The notes under the pieces were generated by a model. The model searched no databases, was not told the DNA's origin, and was given only the letters and a program-made list of their open reading frames with translations. A program made the position numbers and the translations under genes. Below are positions 12,206 through 23,530 of a DNA stretch of 64,000 nucleotides, piece by piece. How positions within the stretch are numbered: the first letter of the stretch is position 1; each line of letters begins with the position of its first letter. Where the stretch lies: NCBI GenBank assembly GCA_039000515.1, contig JBCFYV010011164.1, positions 50,250,905 to 50,314,904 of the forward strand, given 5' to 3'. This DNA comes from Timema cristinae. Its lineage: Eukaryota; Arthropoda; Insecta; Phasmatodea; Timematidae.

Positions 12206-12417
12206 GACACCTTAGCTCAGTCTGCAGCATGTTTGCTTTCGGAGCTAATGCTCCCAGGTTTGATTCCTGGCATGGCCGAAAAATTTATCATTGGTTAAAT
12301 GTGGGTTTACCCTTTCACGTTGATGATTTAATGGCCAGGGACAGGGCCTAGCAAGCCCGTAGTGGAAAATATATGGCTTGAATATAAAACTGGCCCAGGC
12401 CACAGGCAGGAAACAGT
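12206..12417 (+). mobile_element. SINE-B copy with LINE-like 3' tail
   Basis: The tRNA-like head (gacaccttagctcagt, B box ggtttgattcctggcatggc) is followed by a body containing gtgggtttaccctttcac and tagcaagcccgtagtgg. The end reads ggcccaggccacaggcagga then aacagt, nearly identical to the 3' end of the LINE at 48985-49005. Confidence 0.85.
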
Positions 12418-13010
12418 AATTAATGGAAAAAAGTTTTGCCGACTCCACTATTTTACAATTTTGAATCTCTAATCTGAATCTCCAATTTACCCTCATTCGA
12501 ATCATGTATAAAATTATTAACATTAGAGTAAACCTAAATATAATAGAAAATACAAAGATTAACTAAATGTTAACATTCTTTCTTATAATCCATTCATTAT
12601 AACATTCATACATTCAGTTGAGTGTTACATTATTGGTCTGGGGCCTGGTTGCTAATTTCATCCTATAACTAACTATAAGTAGTTATTAACCACAGATAAG
12701 CAGTATAAGAGCTTTAAAACAAATTTAATTTGTAAAATTGAAAAAACTCTATAAGGGGTATGCGAAGCCAGTTTTTTCAGTTCAAAGCAAAGTTGAAGCG
12801 AATATTCGAGAATATTCTCGAAGTTCGAATAAAATATAAACAACTAATAATAGCTCTGAAACCAAATTATTTTTCTAAAAAAAACCTAGATGTTTTTAGC
12901 CTTAAAATATTTATATTTAGTTCAAATGCTATTAAGTTATCTAACGTTAATAAAAAATTACAATTTAGCCTAATTATGTAGTAATACACAATAAGACATT
13001 AACCTTTTCA
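12418..13010. other. Intron, nothing recognised
   Basis: AT-rich. A frame at 12760-12981 has no recognisable motif. Confidence 0.4.
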
Positions 13011-13110
13011 CAGGGTCCGTACGGTCCTTGAAAGACCTGAAATTTAATGTGTGTCTGTTCAAGGCCTGGAAAAGTTTTTAAATTACTCTGGGCCTTGAAA
13101 AGTCCTGGAA
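13011..13110 (+). mobile_element. hAT-type left end
   Basis: CAGGGTCCGTACGGTCCTTG is a hAT-like terminus, followed by repeated ccttgaaa and cctggaa motifs typical of this family's subterminal region. It may be the left end of the broken hAT transposase downstream. I found no matching right end. Confidence 0.5.
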
Positions 13111-13892
13111 TTTCCAGGTTTCAATATTAATTTTTGAAATAGTTGTAAAGACCGTGATTTAAGATGTACTGGGATATGAAATATCAAGCGCATGCTCTTT
13201 GATCAAGCGTTAGCTGTTGTCTGCTGTTTATTTTACTCTCCGCTACTCTTCCCGTTTCTTTTGTTTTATTTGTTATCTTATCGCGTCATCAACCCATGGG
13301 TTGTGATCTCTATAGGGTCAAGGGGAAACAGTGTTAACTTCTCTGGCAAACACATTAGCGCTACTGTCAAAATAAATTGTTTTCTCTAATTTCCTATATA
13401 TAAAAACTCAATTTCATGTGCATTTGCCAGTTTTTTATAAGTTGCCTTAAAACCATCATTTGCAATAATTCTTTGAAGATTTGCAACTACCTATTAACAC
13501 TTTAAGTACCTATAATTACATGTTTGCACTAAAATGCCCACCAAAAGCTATTAGTTCGTCTTTCAACCACCTTAGCGCTCAAATTACTATTCTAGCCATA
13601 TAAAGGGAGTTGCCATTCTATAACTTTATTATCTATGGTCGGGCCATTTTGGTGTCGGTAAGCATTATCTCGTGAAATTTTGTGTTTAGATGGTAGCTCT
13701 GTAGTTTGTTTTATCTTAATTCATTTTATTTCTATGGAAATCCATAAGTACTGGTTCAGTTTGCTTCGTTACCGCTGTGTTTATTTCCACACAAAAGTTT
13801 TATTAAAGTGTGATAGCAAGTAATCTGCCATGGATAAATAAAATGTTGTTTCATTATTCTTGAATGGATTTTTTTGTAACTTTTAATATCAC

Positions 13893-14421
13893 ATGTTACG
13901 TAAAGGCAGGCGTCTTTTGCTTTGTTTTGTTTTTATTTACGTGCCAATATGCCGGGGAATGGTACTTCCAATGATTTTGAGGTTACGTAACCACAAATTT
14001 AATAAATATCTTGTAAAAGTGCAAGACAGGAACAAAGCCAGATGTAGTATATGCTCTTCAGTATTGAACATTGCCAAAATGGGGGTGTCTGCTTTAACAA
14101 GTTACATCAATGGGAAAAAACATTGTAGTCTTGCATGTAAAACAACCCTCTAGGAATTCACTATTTTCTCGATGCTACACAACCAGAGCAATCTTCGAGT
14201 TCTACGGCTCCTGATTCAGAACCACTACCACAAGGACAGCAGATGGTAAGCTCCTTAACTGGACAGGAAACTCTAAAGGCCGAAATTATTTGGGCCTTGA
14301 AAGTATGCAGCATTCATTATTCATACAAATCATGCAAAGATACCGGACTATTATTTAAAAAAAAAAGGGTTTCTCCACAGTGGATATGCTAAAAGTTTTT
14401 CATTGGGAGAGACAAAATGTG

Positions 14422-14481
<60 letters not shown>

Positions 14482-15945
14482 TTGGCATTGCTCCTTATTT
14501 TCAGTTTGCGCTCACGGAGAAGCTTAAGAAACAAGATTCATATGTTTTGTTACTCGATGAAAGCCTCCACAGAAAGCTTCAGGAGAAGCAGTTAGATTAC
14601 CATATTCACCACTGGGAAGCAGATAAAGTGCAGTCTTGTTACATCCATTCAGATTTCCTGGGCCATGCTACTGCAGAAGATATGTTCACTTCCTTTGAAA
14701 AGTTGATTTCTGAAATTGGTCTTCCGAAACAGTCTCTACTGTAACTATCCATGGATGTTCCAAATGTCAATTGGAATTTTATGACCTGGTGTGTGATCAA
14801 TTGAAGAGAGACACAAACATGGCAGTAATTCATACCGGCAGTTGTGGGCTTCATATCATTCATGGTGCTTTTAAGCATGGCTCATTATCATCAACCTGGG
14901 ATATGGAGCGGGTTTTATCTAGCCTCTATTACTTATTTAAGGACACACCAGCGAGAAGAGAAGATTACATGAAAGTAACTGATAGCAGTGTCTTTCCCAA
15001 AAAATGTTGTGCCATAAGCTGGGTTGAAAAGTCAACTGTTGTAACACGTGCTCTTGAAATGTGGCCTCATGTAACTAAATATGTGCAATTAGTTACTGAC
15101 AAGAAACTTCCCAATCCAAACACCAAATCCTCTACAGTTGTGAAAGAAGCTACCAGTGATGCATTGACTCCTATAAAGCTATTAATATTTCAGTCAATTG
15201 CAAAACAAGTAGAACCTTTTTTGACAATGTACCAAACTGATATGCCAATGCTTCCATTTCTGGAAAGAGACATGTTGAAAATGCTTAAAAACTTAATGGA
15301 GAAATTCATTAAAGAAGATGAAATAAATAAAGCCACTACCAGTAACAAACTGGTTAAAGTTGAAGTAGGGAAAAAAGAAAACCAGCTGCTATTGACCAAA
15401 ATAAACTTGGGATTTGCTGCAGAAAACAGAGTCAAGAATTTGCTCCACAAAAAAAAATTGTTAAAGAAAAGGATGTTCTTCAAGTTTGAATGGAATGTTG
15501 TGATTTTCTTATTGAAATGATAAAGAAAATCTTGCGTAAGTGCCCATTACAGTACTCAATTGTGAGAAACCTTAGTTGTATGGATCCTCGAGATGTGAAT
15601 GTGGATACTAACTGTGCAACCAAGTTTGTGTCAGTGCTTAAGATACTAGTAGAGGCTAAAAGACTTATGGAAACTGAATGTGATGCATTAATTTCATCAT
15701 ATAAAGAATTTATTACAGAGTTTGGCTTTTCTTCTGAATTTCAAAATTTTAAGCCTGGGACAAACTGTTTGGAGTCACTGTTATGTGCTTGTGCAAAGCC
15801 TAGAACAAAACATGACAAATTGTGGTGTGTGATGAAAATGGTACTTATTCTTTCACATGGTCAAGCAGCCGTTGAGAGAGGTTTTTCTGTAAACAAGCAA
15901 ATAGAAGTGGAAAATATGCAACAGCGCACACTCATTGAGCGATAG
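13893..15945 (+). pseudogene. Decayed hAT-superfamily transposase
   Basis: Conceptual pieces line up in the order of a BED-finger hAT transposase. First comes a zinc-finger-like segment (CSICSSVLNIAKMGVSALTS...KKH, about 14040-14115), then a DDE-like core (LLLDESLHRKLQ; HWEADKVQSCYIHSDFLGHA). Further core follows (HTGSCGLHIIHGAFKHG; LFKDTPARREDY; FLTMYQTDMPMLPFLERDM), and last the dimerisation region (LSHGQAAVERGFSVNKQIE). The frame is broken by stops near 14153, 14744 and 15520 and by a (TA)n microsatellite at about 14422-14475. It lies inside an AUTS2-gene intron and is not expected to be functional. Confidence 0.85.
14422..14475. repeat. (TA)n microsatellite inside the hAT relic
   Basis: About 26 TA units interrupt the transposase reading frame just before the FALTEKLKKQDSYVLLLDES segment. 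It probably expanded after the element died. Confidence 0.9.
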
Positions 15946-16253
15946 TGGTCGGCAAGCAAGCCAATAGAAAGTGGAGTTCTCATGGGTGCTGAGTACAGTG
16001 GGGAAATCGTCACGGACGGACAGAGAACATGAAGTGTGGAGCGGTCTAGGCAGTAGAGAGGGTGGGTGGCACGGCCTGTGCAAGTGTGGAGGAAAGATAC
16101 AAGGTCCGACTGAACTATTGGGCACAACAACATTCAGGATGTCCTACTCGCTACTGAACCTGAGATTTCTTTAATAATTTTAAAACTAATGCAGATATTA
16201 CAACAAGATTTGAAGAGGACTTGCCTCATTTTTTGAGAATTGTGATGACATCA
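15946..16253. other. GC-richer segment of unknown origin
   Basis: The part around 16000-16130 is clearly GC-richer than its surroundings (cggtctaggcagtagagagg, gggtggcacggcctgtgcaa). Overlapping frames exist on both strands, but none shows a recognisable motif. It could be a fragment of an unidentified repeat. Confidence 0.3.
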
Positions 16254-17040
16254 TTACATGTGCTGGAAGTGGCCACCATTTCCGTCCCGACAGGATTGAA
16301 CCCAATGTATCATATTTTGGAAAGTCCTTGCCATTACGTCCGCTGTTACTTCCTGAATTTCTTTGGTGATGTTTGCTTTTAAGGTGTCTATGTTCTGCGG
16401 TTTGTTTTGGTAAACTCTTTCTTTAAGATAACCCCCATAAAAAATAATCAGGCAGCATTCAATCAGGTGAGTGTGATGACCAAAGGCACTCCAAAATGAT
16501 GCGTCGTCGAAAAAGGACCGAATTTCGGCCATGCTGGCGTGTGATGTGTGGGATGTCGCTTCATCCTGCTGGAAATATCTAGTGAAGATTTCCATACATG
16601 CAGCTGTTGTGATGGTTGTCATCGAAGAAGATGGGACCAATTATGCATCACCGGGACATCCCACACCAAACACCAATCTTCTCTGAATGAAGGAGTTCTT
16701 CATGTATCGCTTTGGAATTCTCACTTGCCAATCTTTTCCCTTGGTCACTCTCTTTTAATTCGTGGACCACGGAGATACAATATGCATGAAGCTTTGCTGT
16801 TTTAGCAACCCATCATCAAGTGCTTCTGGACAACCCTGATTCCTGTGAAAGTGTGTGCAGTGACTTCTTGGGAGATGCCAATAGTTGGTCCATCATATTC
16901 TGGATCATTTTCTTTTGACATTGGTGGATGACCTACATGATCATCAAAAAAAGTCCCTTGGTTTCCAATTTCTTCGACAAGGCCAAATTTTTGTTCAGGC
17001 TTGGCGGATGTCGGCCTTTAAACTACACCAGGAATTGCTG
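16254..17040 (-). pseudogene. Decayed Tc1/mariner-superfamily transposase
   Basis: On the minus strand the C-terminal part reads as a DDE_3-type transposase: RYFQQDEATSHTSHASMAEI (a degenerate FQQDGAxxHT block with the second catalytic Asp), then GGYLKERVYQNKPQNIDTLK and QEVTADVMARTFQNM, ending HFQHM. Upstream minus-strand sequence to about 17040 keeps scraps of the N-terminal half with several stops and frameshifts. The flank at 17389-17425 (gttcggtaacgagtggggcc accctgtat) may be one end of the element. Confidence 0.75.
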
Positions 17041-17429
17041 TTGACATGACTTTATTGATTATGTTTTCCAAAGTACAAACAATAAACACTCACTCCTCCA
17101 GATTATACATTTTCCAAATATCCTACGCGAATTCAAACATACATTAACATTCAAGAACAACAACCATATTGTGTAGACATCCACAGCCAAATGAGAGAAA
17201 ACAGTCCCGTAGAAAGACACATCAGACTGGCGAGATATGTTGGCTGGTTGGGAGAGTGCTACTGTGTGTCTTAACAATTGGGCGCCACTCTACAGACACA
17301 TTTCTTTCATTTCTCAGACAACAAACTTACTCCTGTTAAATTTTATTTCAATATCTTCATTAGTGTTAAACTTATTAAAGAAATACTGGGTTCGGTAACG
17401 AGTGGGGCCACCCTGTATAACCTCCTCCA

Positions 17430-18398
17430 CTTCCCAGTAGCCTCATCCCTTTTTGGACAAAATATGTTGCAAAACCCCTCGTTTTCTAATATCCTAAATA
17501 ATGTTTTCGTCATATAGATTAAGAGACCACATTTCACACCCATGGACAACAACTGGTAAAATTATTATTTTGTATATTTTGATTTTTACATTCCTTGAGA
17601 GCAGGCTGGATATCAACAACTTACTGGCTGAGTAATTTCCTGACTGTACTATTTTCCTGATTTCTAATCTAATTGTTAGTTAAAAATTTTCTTACATATC
17701 TAAACTCATTAACTATGACAAATGGTATGTTGCTCAAAGTAATCTCTAAATTATCGTCTCAATCATTGTTCTCAGTGTGATCATATTCACCTTATTATGT
17801 GTGTAATTTAGTTTTCAGTAAACATTTATTAAATGGTTTTTAAATTAATTGTAGTCATTTATTACTATAGCTGGGTTTTATTACATTATTTAAATAATGA
17901 ATAGGTCCAATACTAATTGTTAGCTGCATTTAATGAAATATTAAAACAAATAAGAACATTTTAGGTCTTGGAATAATTTCTGTTGGTTTTGTATTAACAC
18001 ACTGCATTTATTTAGTAATAATAATAATAATTATTATAAATTACAGTGTTCACAATTAAGCACAATTAATTTTTTTGTTTTTTAGCTAAGGGCTTACCAC
18101 AATACTTGTACCATCTCACCTCCTTTCAAATAGTTGCCAAAGCATATTTCAGTTTTTTACTAATATTATTTTTCCATTACTCCTTTTTTTAATTAATTAA
18201 ATTAACAATATATTGTTACTGTTCAAGATTAATATGAGTATCTAAAGCATATTTCCTTTGTGATATTCCTAAAAAAAATGCCTCAAATTATTAGCTTCAA
18301 TTATAGGTGTGATTGGGAAATAAACTGATCAGTCCAGCCCTAGTTAAATTTTAAATTTACTGACATTTGTATATTTGAAATTAATTCTCCTTTTACAG
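17430..18398. other. Intron, nothing recognised
   Basis: AT-rich sequence leading to the acceptor ccttttacag at 18389-18398. Confidence 0.45.
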
Positions 18399-18539
18399 GT
18401 GCTGGGGTGTCCCCATTCGGTCGCTACCCAGCTACATTCGGGGGCCCCAACCCTACATTTTCCACTCTGGGTGGGTCGGTTTTTCCACTCCTCCGAGAGA
18501 TCTGCCCCCTATGGGGCCTGTGCATGACCCTTGGAGTCG
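18399..18539 (+). CDS. AUTS2-family gene, Gly/Pro exon with one-base frameshift
   Basis: The exon lies between ttttacag and GTAAGT. Its first two bases complete the codon split at 10591 (phase 1) and it reads AGVSPFGRYPATFGGPNPTF then STLGGSV. After the run of five T at about 18480-18484, the conserved continuation PRDLPPMGPVHDPWSR lies in another frame. One extra base in that run would restore it, and would also give the phase 2 end needed by the last exon (CG|A = Arg, then LQR). DPWSRLQR matches the PWNRLHR block of vertebrate AUTS2. I infer an assembly or homopolymer error, or a recent allele, rather than a true end of the gene. Confidence 0.78.
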
Positions 18540-18607
18540 GTAAGTTAAACTAACTGCTCCATCCAATTACTTTAGTTTTGTATAAAGTTGCATATTATAA
18601 TGTTTTT

Positions 18608-19047
18608 AATAATGGTGTTTTTAGAAATAATAAACACAAGAGCAATAGTCGGTTGCATTAAATCAATATTTTTTTTTTAAGATCTAGTTTTAAAAATTAT
18701 ACAAGTTATAAGATTCAACCCTTGTTTAGTTAAAAGTTTGTATAACATATTTAAAATAAATTAATTCAATAAAATAAATTATGTTTAAAAATATTTAAAA
18801 ACATTATATTATTATTATTAGTAAGACGCGGTGCTAATAATAATAATATAATGTTTTTAAATATTTTTAAACATAATTTATTTTATTGAATTAATTTATT
18901 TTAAATATGTTATACAAACTTTTAACTAAACAAGGGTTGAATCTTATAACTTGTATAATTTTTAAAACTAGATCTAAAAAAAAAATATTGATTTAATGCA
19001 ACCGACTATTGCTCTTGTGTTTATTATTTCTAAAAACACCATTATTT
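18608..19047. repeat. Near-perfect palindrome, arms over 200 bp
   Basis: 18608-18821 and 18834-19047 are reverse complements apart from about one indel beside a ten-base T/A run. The loop is only about 12 nt, taagacgcggtg, which is the SINE-A 3' tail; the neighbouring (tta)n/(taa)n arms are part of that tail. It lies in the last AUTS2 intron. It may be a real inverted duplication or a read-chimera artefact. Confidence 0.93.
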
Positions 19048-19454
19048 TATAAGGAAGCTGTGATGATACTATTGAATTAAAGGCTTTGTAAATGTGTTAG
19101 CCATTTTACTTTTATTTGTGCTTCATTTTTCTACAATTTTATAATTTATTTAATTACATATTATATTACTAAACTGACCCGTCCACAGGTTGGAAACATT
19201 TGATGATTATTATATTTTGTTTATTTTGTATCCATCATGTTCTAAAGCACCAAGAAGACTGCCAAAGTATGTTTAGATACCTTTTTATAATATCTAAGAG
19301 TGTACGAATGGTGATTAATTTATCACAAACATTATTGACTCAAAGAGTGAAATTTTAAATAAAATTCAAATGATTTCATGCTGTAATAGTTAATAAAATC
19401 TAAATATAGCTAGGCATTACATCCTTAATATGGTTAATTTAATATAACAATGAG

Positions 19455-19832
19455 GTTACCTAATAATGGCTTAATATATTTATATTATATATGGAAGAAG
19501 GTAAGGAGAGGTGGATAGAAACATGTAAAAGGAACAAAAACAATATGGCCTTTCCAATGAAAAGAAGAACCACTCCTCCCTGATGAGTTCCAATAGAATG
19601 AAATTTAGGTTGCGGGACTAAGCTGTGACGATCGATTTTCTTTTAAGAGGCAACCATTATTTATTTGTCCAATGGCAACAATGTAAAGTGTGAACTGTGT
19701 TCTTCTTTTCATTGTAAAAGCCATATTGTGTTCTGTTCATCCCTTTTTTATGTTTATATCCACCTTTCCTATACCTTATTCCAAATATAATACAGCTACC
19801 TCATAAAATGAAAAGAGGTTTTCCTCATAAAG
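19455..19832. mobile_element. MITE with long degenerate inverted repeats
   Basis: Left arm (atatggaagaaggtaaggag, aggtggatagaaacatgtaa, atggcctttccaatgaaaag) mirrors the right arm (cttttcattgtaaaagccat, tccacctttcctatacctta). Related sequence is seen at 28110-28380 and 56125-56310, so this is a dispersed non-coding family. Confidence 0.7.
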
Positions 19833-19904
19833 ATATATTAATATATTTATACTAATAAAAATTAATAAAGAAAAAGGAAAAATAAACAAACGGTGTCAAT
19901 TTGA

Positions 19905-20058
19905 TGAAGAAAGCCCACCAAAGGAAATAGTAAAAATGTGGAAAGAATCCATTGCACAAAGGTGACATCCATCGTCTACTATAGATGATGTCACCTTTGT
20001 GCATTGGATTCTGCCCACATTTTCCCTCTTTCCCTGGTGGGCTTTCTTCATTCAAATC
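19905..20058. mobile_element. Fold-back element, about 70-bp arms
   Basis: gatgaagaaagcccaccaaa ... cattgcacaaaggtgacatc is mirrored by gatgtcacctttgtgcattg ... ggtgggctttcttcattc around a short centre (tatagat). The whole unit could form one hairpin. It has no coding capacity. Confidence 0.8.
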
Positions 20059-20539
20059 TACACTTGTTAATTTATGTTTCCTTTGTTTTAATTGTTTTCC
20101 ATGAATATATATGGTTAGTATAGTTTTGAATTAAGTCGTGGGAGAGAATATCAGGTAATTCAAAAGTTTCCTCACAAAAAATACTTTAATGATTATTCAC
20201 CATGTTAGCCATCATAAAATACCAATCCTTAATATAAAAGAGCATTAACTTTTAATTCATCTTCTTTTATATTAAGAAAATAAATAGTTTTTCTGTCTAT
20301 CATGATCATTGCATATCTCCTGCAAGTAGAGGTCTGAAATTATAAAAGTTAGTAGCCCTTGTTCACAAACTTGTGCAGCTCAAAGAATTTTAAAATTTTG
20401 ATTAGATTTTTTTATAATTAATTAAAGACCATCCAAGCAACGCCAAGTACTTCAGCTAGCTATGACTAGAATATGACAACAAAGGAACACAAATTTTAGG
20501 TTAAATATTTGAAATAATAAATTATATTAAACTATATTT

Positions 20540-20592
20540 GGAAGATTGTATGGTACAGGAAAGGTGGCTAGAAACAAATAAAATGAACAAAC
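20540..20592 (+). repeat. Fragment resembling the MITE at 19455
   Basis: atatttggaaga ... ggtacaggaaaggtggctag then aaacaaataaa resembles the arm of the MITE family at 19455-19832. Only a short piece is present. Confidence 0.45.
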
Positions 20593-20881
20593 ACATTTAG
20601 TACTTAACATACTTTACATTAGATTATACAAAATTTTACAAATAATTTCCTGTAAAAAACATAAAATTCAATCTTATTTAAAAAATATTGATCCATTGTC
20701 ATTCGTTTTAGAAAGATTAGGGACGCTCAAAAATTTCAAAAAAGTATCTCAAATCAAAATATAAAGGCCTTGACTCGAAATAACAATTTCAAGTAATTGT
20801 TAAGAGGAATTATATATATTTGTGTAGTTGGAAGAGTAACTAAATAACAAAAAGGACAAAATTGTATTAACATAATTAAGG

Positions 20882-21151
20882 TTTAAATTAGGAGGGATAG
20901 CCAGCACATTTACCTAGGTGATACTGGAGTAGAAATTGTTTAGATAGAACATTAAAAAACACATTTTTAAGGACAAGCTTTCACTGTCACAGACAGCTTC
21001 ATCAGTCTACTCTCTTGACCTGATGAAGTTGTCTGTGACAGTGAAAGCTTGTTCTTAAAAATGTGTTTGTGTGTTTTTTAATGTCATACCTAAATAATTT
21101 CTACTCCAGTATCACCAAGGTAAGTGTGCTGGCTATCCCTCCTAATTTAAA
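20882..21151. mobile_element. Fold-back element, about 125-bp arms
   Basis: Left arm tttaaattaggagggatagc ... gctttcactgtcacagacag mirrors right arm ctgtgacagtgaaagcttg ... gctatccctcctaatttaaa with scattered mismatches and a centre near 21010. Ends and arms suggest a non-autonomous element or an inverted duplication. Confidence 0.8.
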
Positions 21152-21674
21152 ACATGATTTAGCCTAGTGCTCTATTCCACATTAACATAATTAATTAATT
21201 ATAAAGGTTTTCTCTTTGTTGTTTATGACAAAATAGACATAACAAACACCAAGCCTTAGGCAACTTATTTTAAATGTTTTCACTTTATCTAAAATTTTAC
21301 ATTTCTAGAGATTTGAGGATTTAAATTTGTATGCGAAATTTGAAATAAAAGTTAATAGTGTGTAAGTAGACATTTTTCTTCAAGTTTGAATGAAAACAGT
21401 TTTTTTTTTCAAGCTCAAGAAGTATAGAGCAATATTTGCACAATAAATATTTCAAGTTGAATTTCTGTGATTGACTTTTGCATATATATATACATAATTA
21501 CAAACATATTTTTTCTAAAATCAATTTTTTTATGTAAAGAAATTATAATCACACAAATTTGAATTTAAATTGAATAGAATTGTACTTAATATTTATATAG
21601 ACAAAAGAAAATATTAAGGGACTCTATTTGCTATGAAATTATACCTTGAAATTGAATAAAATTAATCAAACTAT

Positions 21675-22297
21675 GAATTTTTTAGGAAAATATCAAATAA
21701 AATAAAATCTCTCTATAATTGAAAATGATAATAAATATATTCAAGTTTCTGACCCCTCAACTAGAACTCTATAAGATTATCAATCGATTGAATAAGAACA
21801 ACAATTGGTATAACTTTAATCCCTCTAATATTTTTATTGATCCCCAACTGATTAATATAAATATTATTCAAGGAAGAACTTTAATATTCATCACAATCTT
21901 CTCAATTATCGTATTTAATAACTTATTAGGGTTGATACCATATATTTTCACAAGATCAAGACACTTAGTAATAACTCCTAGTTTAGCTATAACTTTATGA
22001 CTAAGATTCATAATTTTTGGTTGAATTAATAATTCACTTCATATATCTGCACACCTAGTCCCACAGGGAACACCCCCAGCTCTAATACCATTTATAGTTT
22101 GTATTGCGACTATTAGTAACATCCGACTGAGTATGTTTAATAGCTAATATAATTGCAGGTCATCTATTATTAATTTTAATACAGGGCCTTCAATTCAATT
22201 ATCAATTTTTTCATTATTAGTGACTGCACAAATTGCACTCTTAACTTTATAGAGTATGCTATGGCTTTAATTCAAGCATATGTATTTGCTGTACTGT
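21675..22297 (+). pseudogene. Nuclear mitochondrial insert (ATP8 end plus ATP6)
   Basis: Read with the invertebrate mitochondrial code (TGA=Trp, ATA=Met, AGA=Ser), this gives the ATP8 C-terminus (SLYNWKW, stop at 21729-21731) overlapping the ATP6 start ATG at 21725 by seven bases, the usual animal mitochondrial arrangement. ATP6 then shows FNNLLGLIPYIFT, SSSHLVMTPSLAMTLW, the block [20 protein letters not shown] and [12 protein letters not shown]. After about 22120 small deletions shift the frame, though IANMIAGHLLL, IFSLLVTAQIALLTL and ALIQAYVFAVL remain visible. The nuclear code gives stops at the TGA codons, so this is a dead copy. A mis-joined mitochondrial read is less likely given the frameshifts. 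Confidence 0.9.
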
Positions 22298-22968
22298 AAC
22301 GTCCCTATTATTTGGGTGCCCGGTAGCCAACCCTAACTACTATGCTACCGGAGCACCCTAGGGGGTTACTTGGGCAGGATGGACCCCGACCGGTAGGGGT
22401 TGGGATTGATGGTCTGTGGAGAATGAGGCTAGCAAGTTAGTCCCAGAAGATCTGTTTATTACTCTATATTGATACTAAGCTACTACATAGAAAAGAGGTA
22501 ATTCCCCGTGACGAGGGAGCACGTGCGGTAACGGGACTCGTGAAAAACTACCGAGAGCCCCGCGATCGACCCTCCGGCAGGGTGAATCACCAGCTCACAT
22601 GTTACATTGTCATCCGTCTGACGGCAACTTCCCCACACATGCGTCCAGCCTGGCTTCCAACATTCAACAACGTGTGTTCTTCTCACACACAAACATGCTG
22701 ATCTCGATTCACACGAGTCAGAAGGTCCATAGGTCCATAGGTGCTCTCTCGTCAACAGGATGAAGCTATATGAGCTATATGATACTCTCAGCAGGAAGGC
22801 AACCCAGTACTCTTGACTTTCAAGGAAATGTATAAGCGTGGGTTAACCTCCTGCCAGAATAAACCTTACTGTACTAAGAACTTTATATTCTAGAGAAGAA
22901 CTCTAATGCTAATACATAATCACCCCTTCCATATTGGAGCATTAATTATGGTCACAGGTTTAACAAAA
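22298..22968 (+). mobile_element. Possible solo LTR or other GC-rich repeat
   Basis: The sequence starts near the point where the ATP6 copy breaks off (gctgtac/tgtaacgtcccta) with TG and ends ggtttaaca, TG...CA as in LTRs. Interior GC content is well above the surroundings and an aataaa lies at about 22859. Its 3' end recurs at the left edge of the window. I could not find a target duplication, primer-binding site or coding region, so the LTR identity is a guess. Confidence 0.45.
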
Positions 22969-22969
22969 T

Positions 22970-23277
22970 AATTGTAATAACATTCACTGTTTTAAAAAAT
23001 TGTCTAGTTCAAGCAGCTACTAAAACTCTATTTTAGTTTGAATTTTCGATTACTCTCGTACCTCTAATTTTAAATACAAATAGCACCAAAAAAAGTTAGA
23101 ACATACCTTTGTATTGGCCCGAAAATAAGCCTCCCCAAGTAATCAGCTGCACCCTAAAAATAGTCACTTTAAAATTATGTGTGAGTGAAAATTAATCCAC
23201 AAAGGAAATAATCAAAAACATCCTCTTCTTTATCTTTCCTAATGTTCATGGTATTTACATGTGTTATCGCCAGGGCT
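22970..23277. other. Intron, nothing recognised
   Basis: No supported element or exon. Confidence 0.35.
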
Positions 23278-23530
23278 CGAATCTTTATGACCTAAATATT
23301 AATAAAAACTCATAACTGCACATGACTAAATCCAACACTTATTTTACAAATGTAAAATGCAATAAAATTCTTTACACCTAAACTCTTGCATCCTGATGAA
23401 TATAATATTGATTTTCAACTATCTTCTTCAAAAGTAATAGCTACCCCCTCCCAACTCAACCTTATTCAGCTAAGTTGCAGTCTCTCGCTAGGAATGTGTA
23501 TTTTCCAACTATACACGCAAAGAGGATACT
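23278..23530 (-). repeat. Dispersed repeat, inverted copy at 52370
   Basis: tagctaccccctcccaactc, aaccttattcagcta and gcagtctctcgctaggaatg reappear as their reverse complement at about 52385-52450, and the flanking parts also correspond. No coding capacity is seen and the family is unknown. Confidence 0.75.

Noticed and set aside
15861..16133. Two overlapping minus-strand 90-residue frames
   Set aside because: They overlap the end of the plus-strand hAT relic and show no motif; composition explains them.
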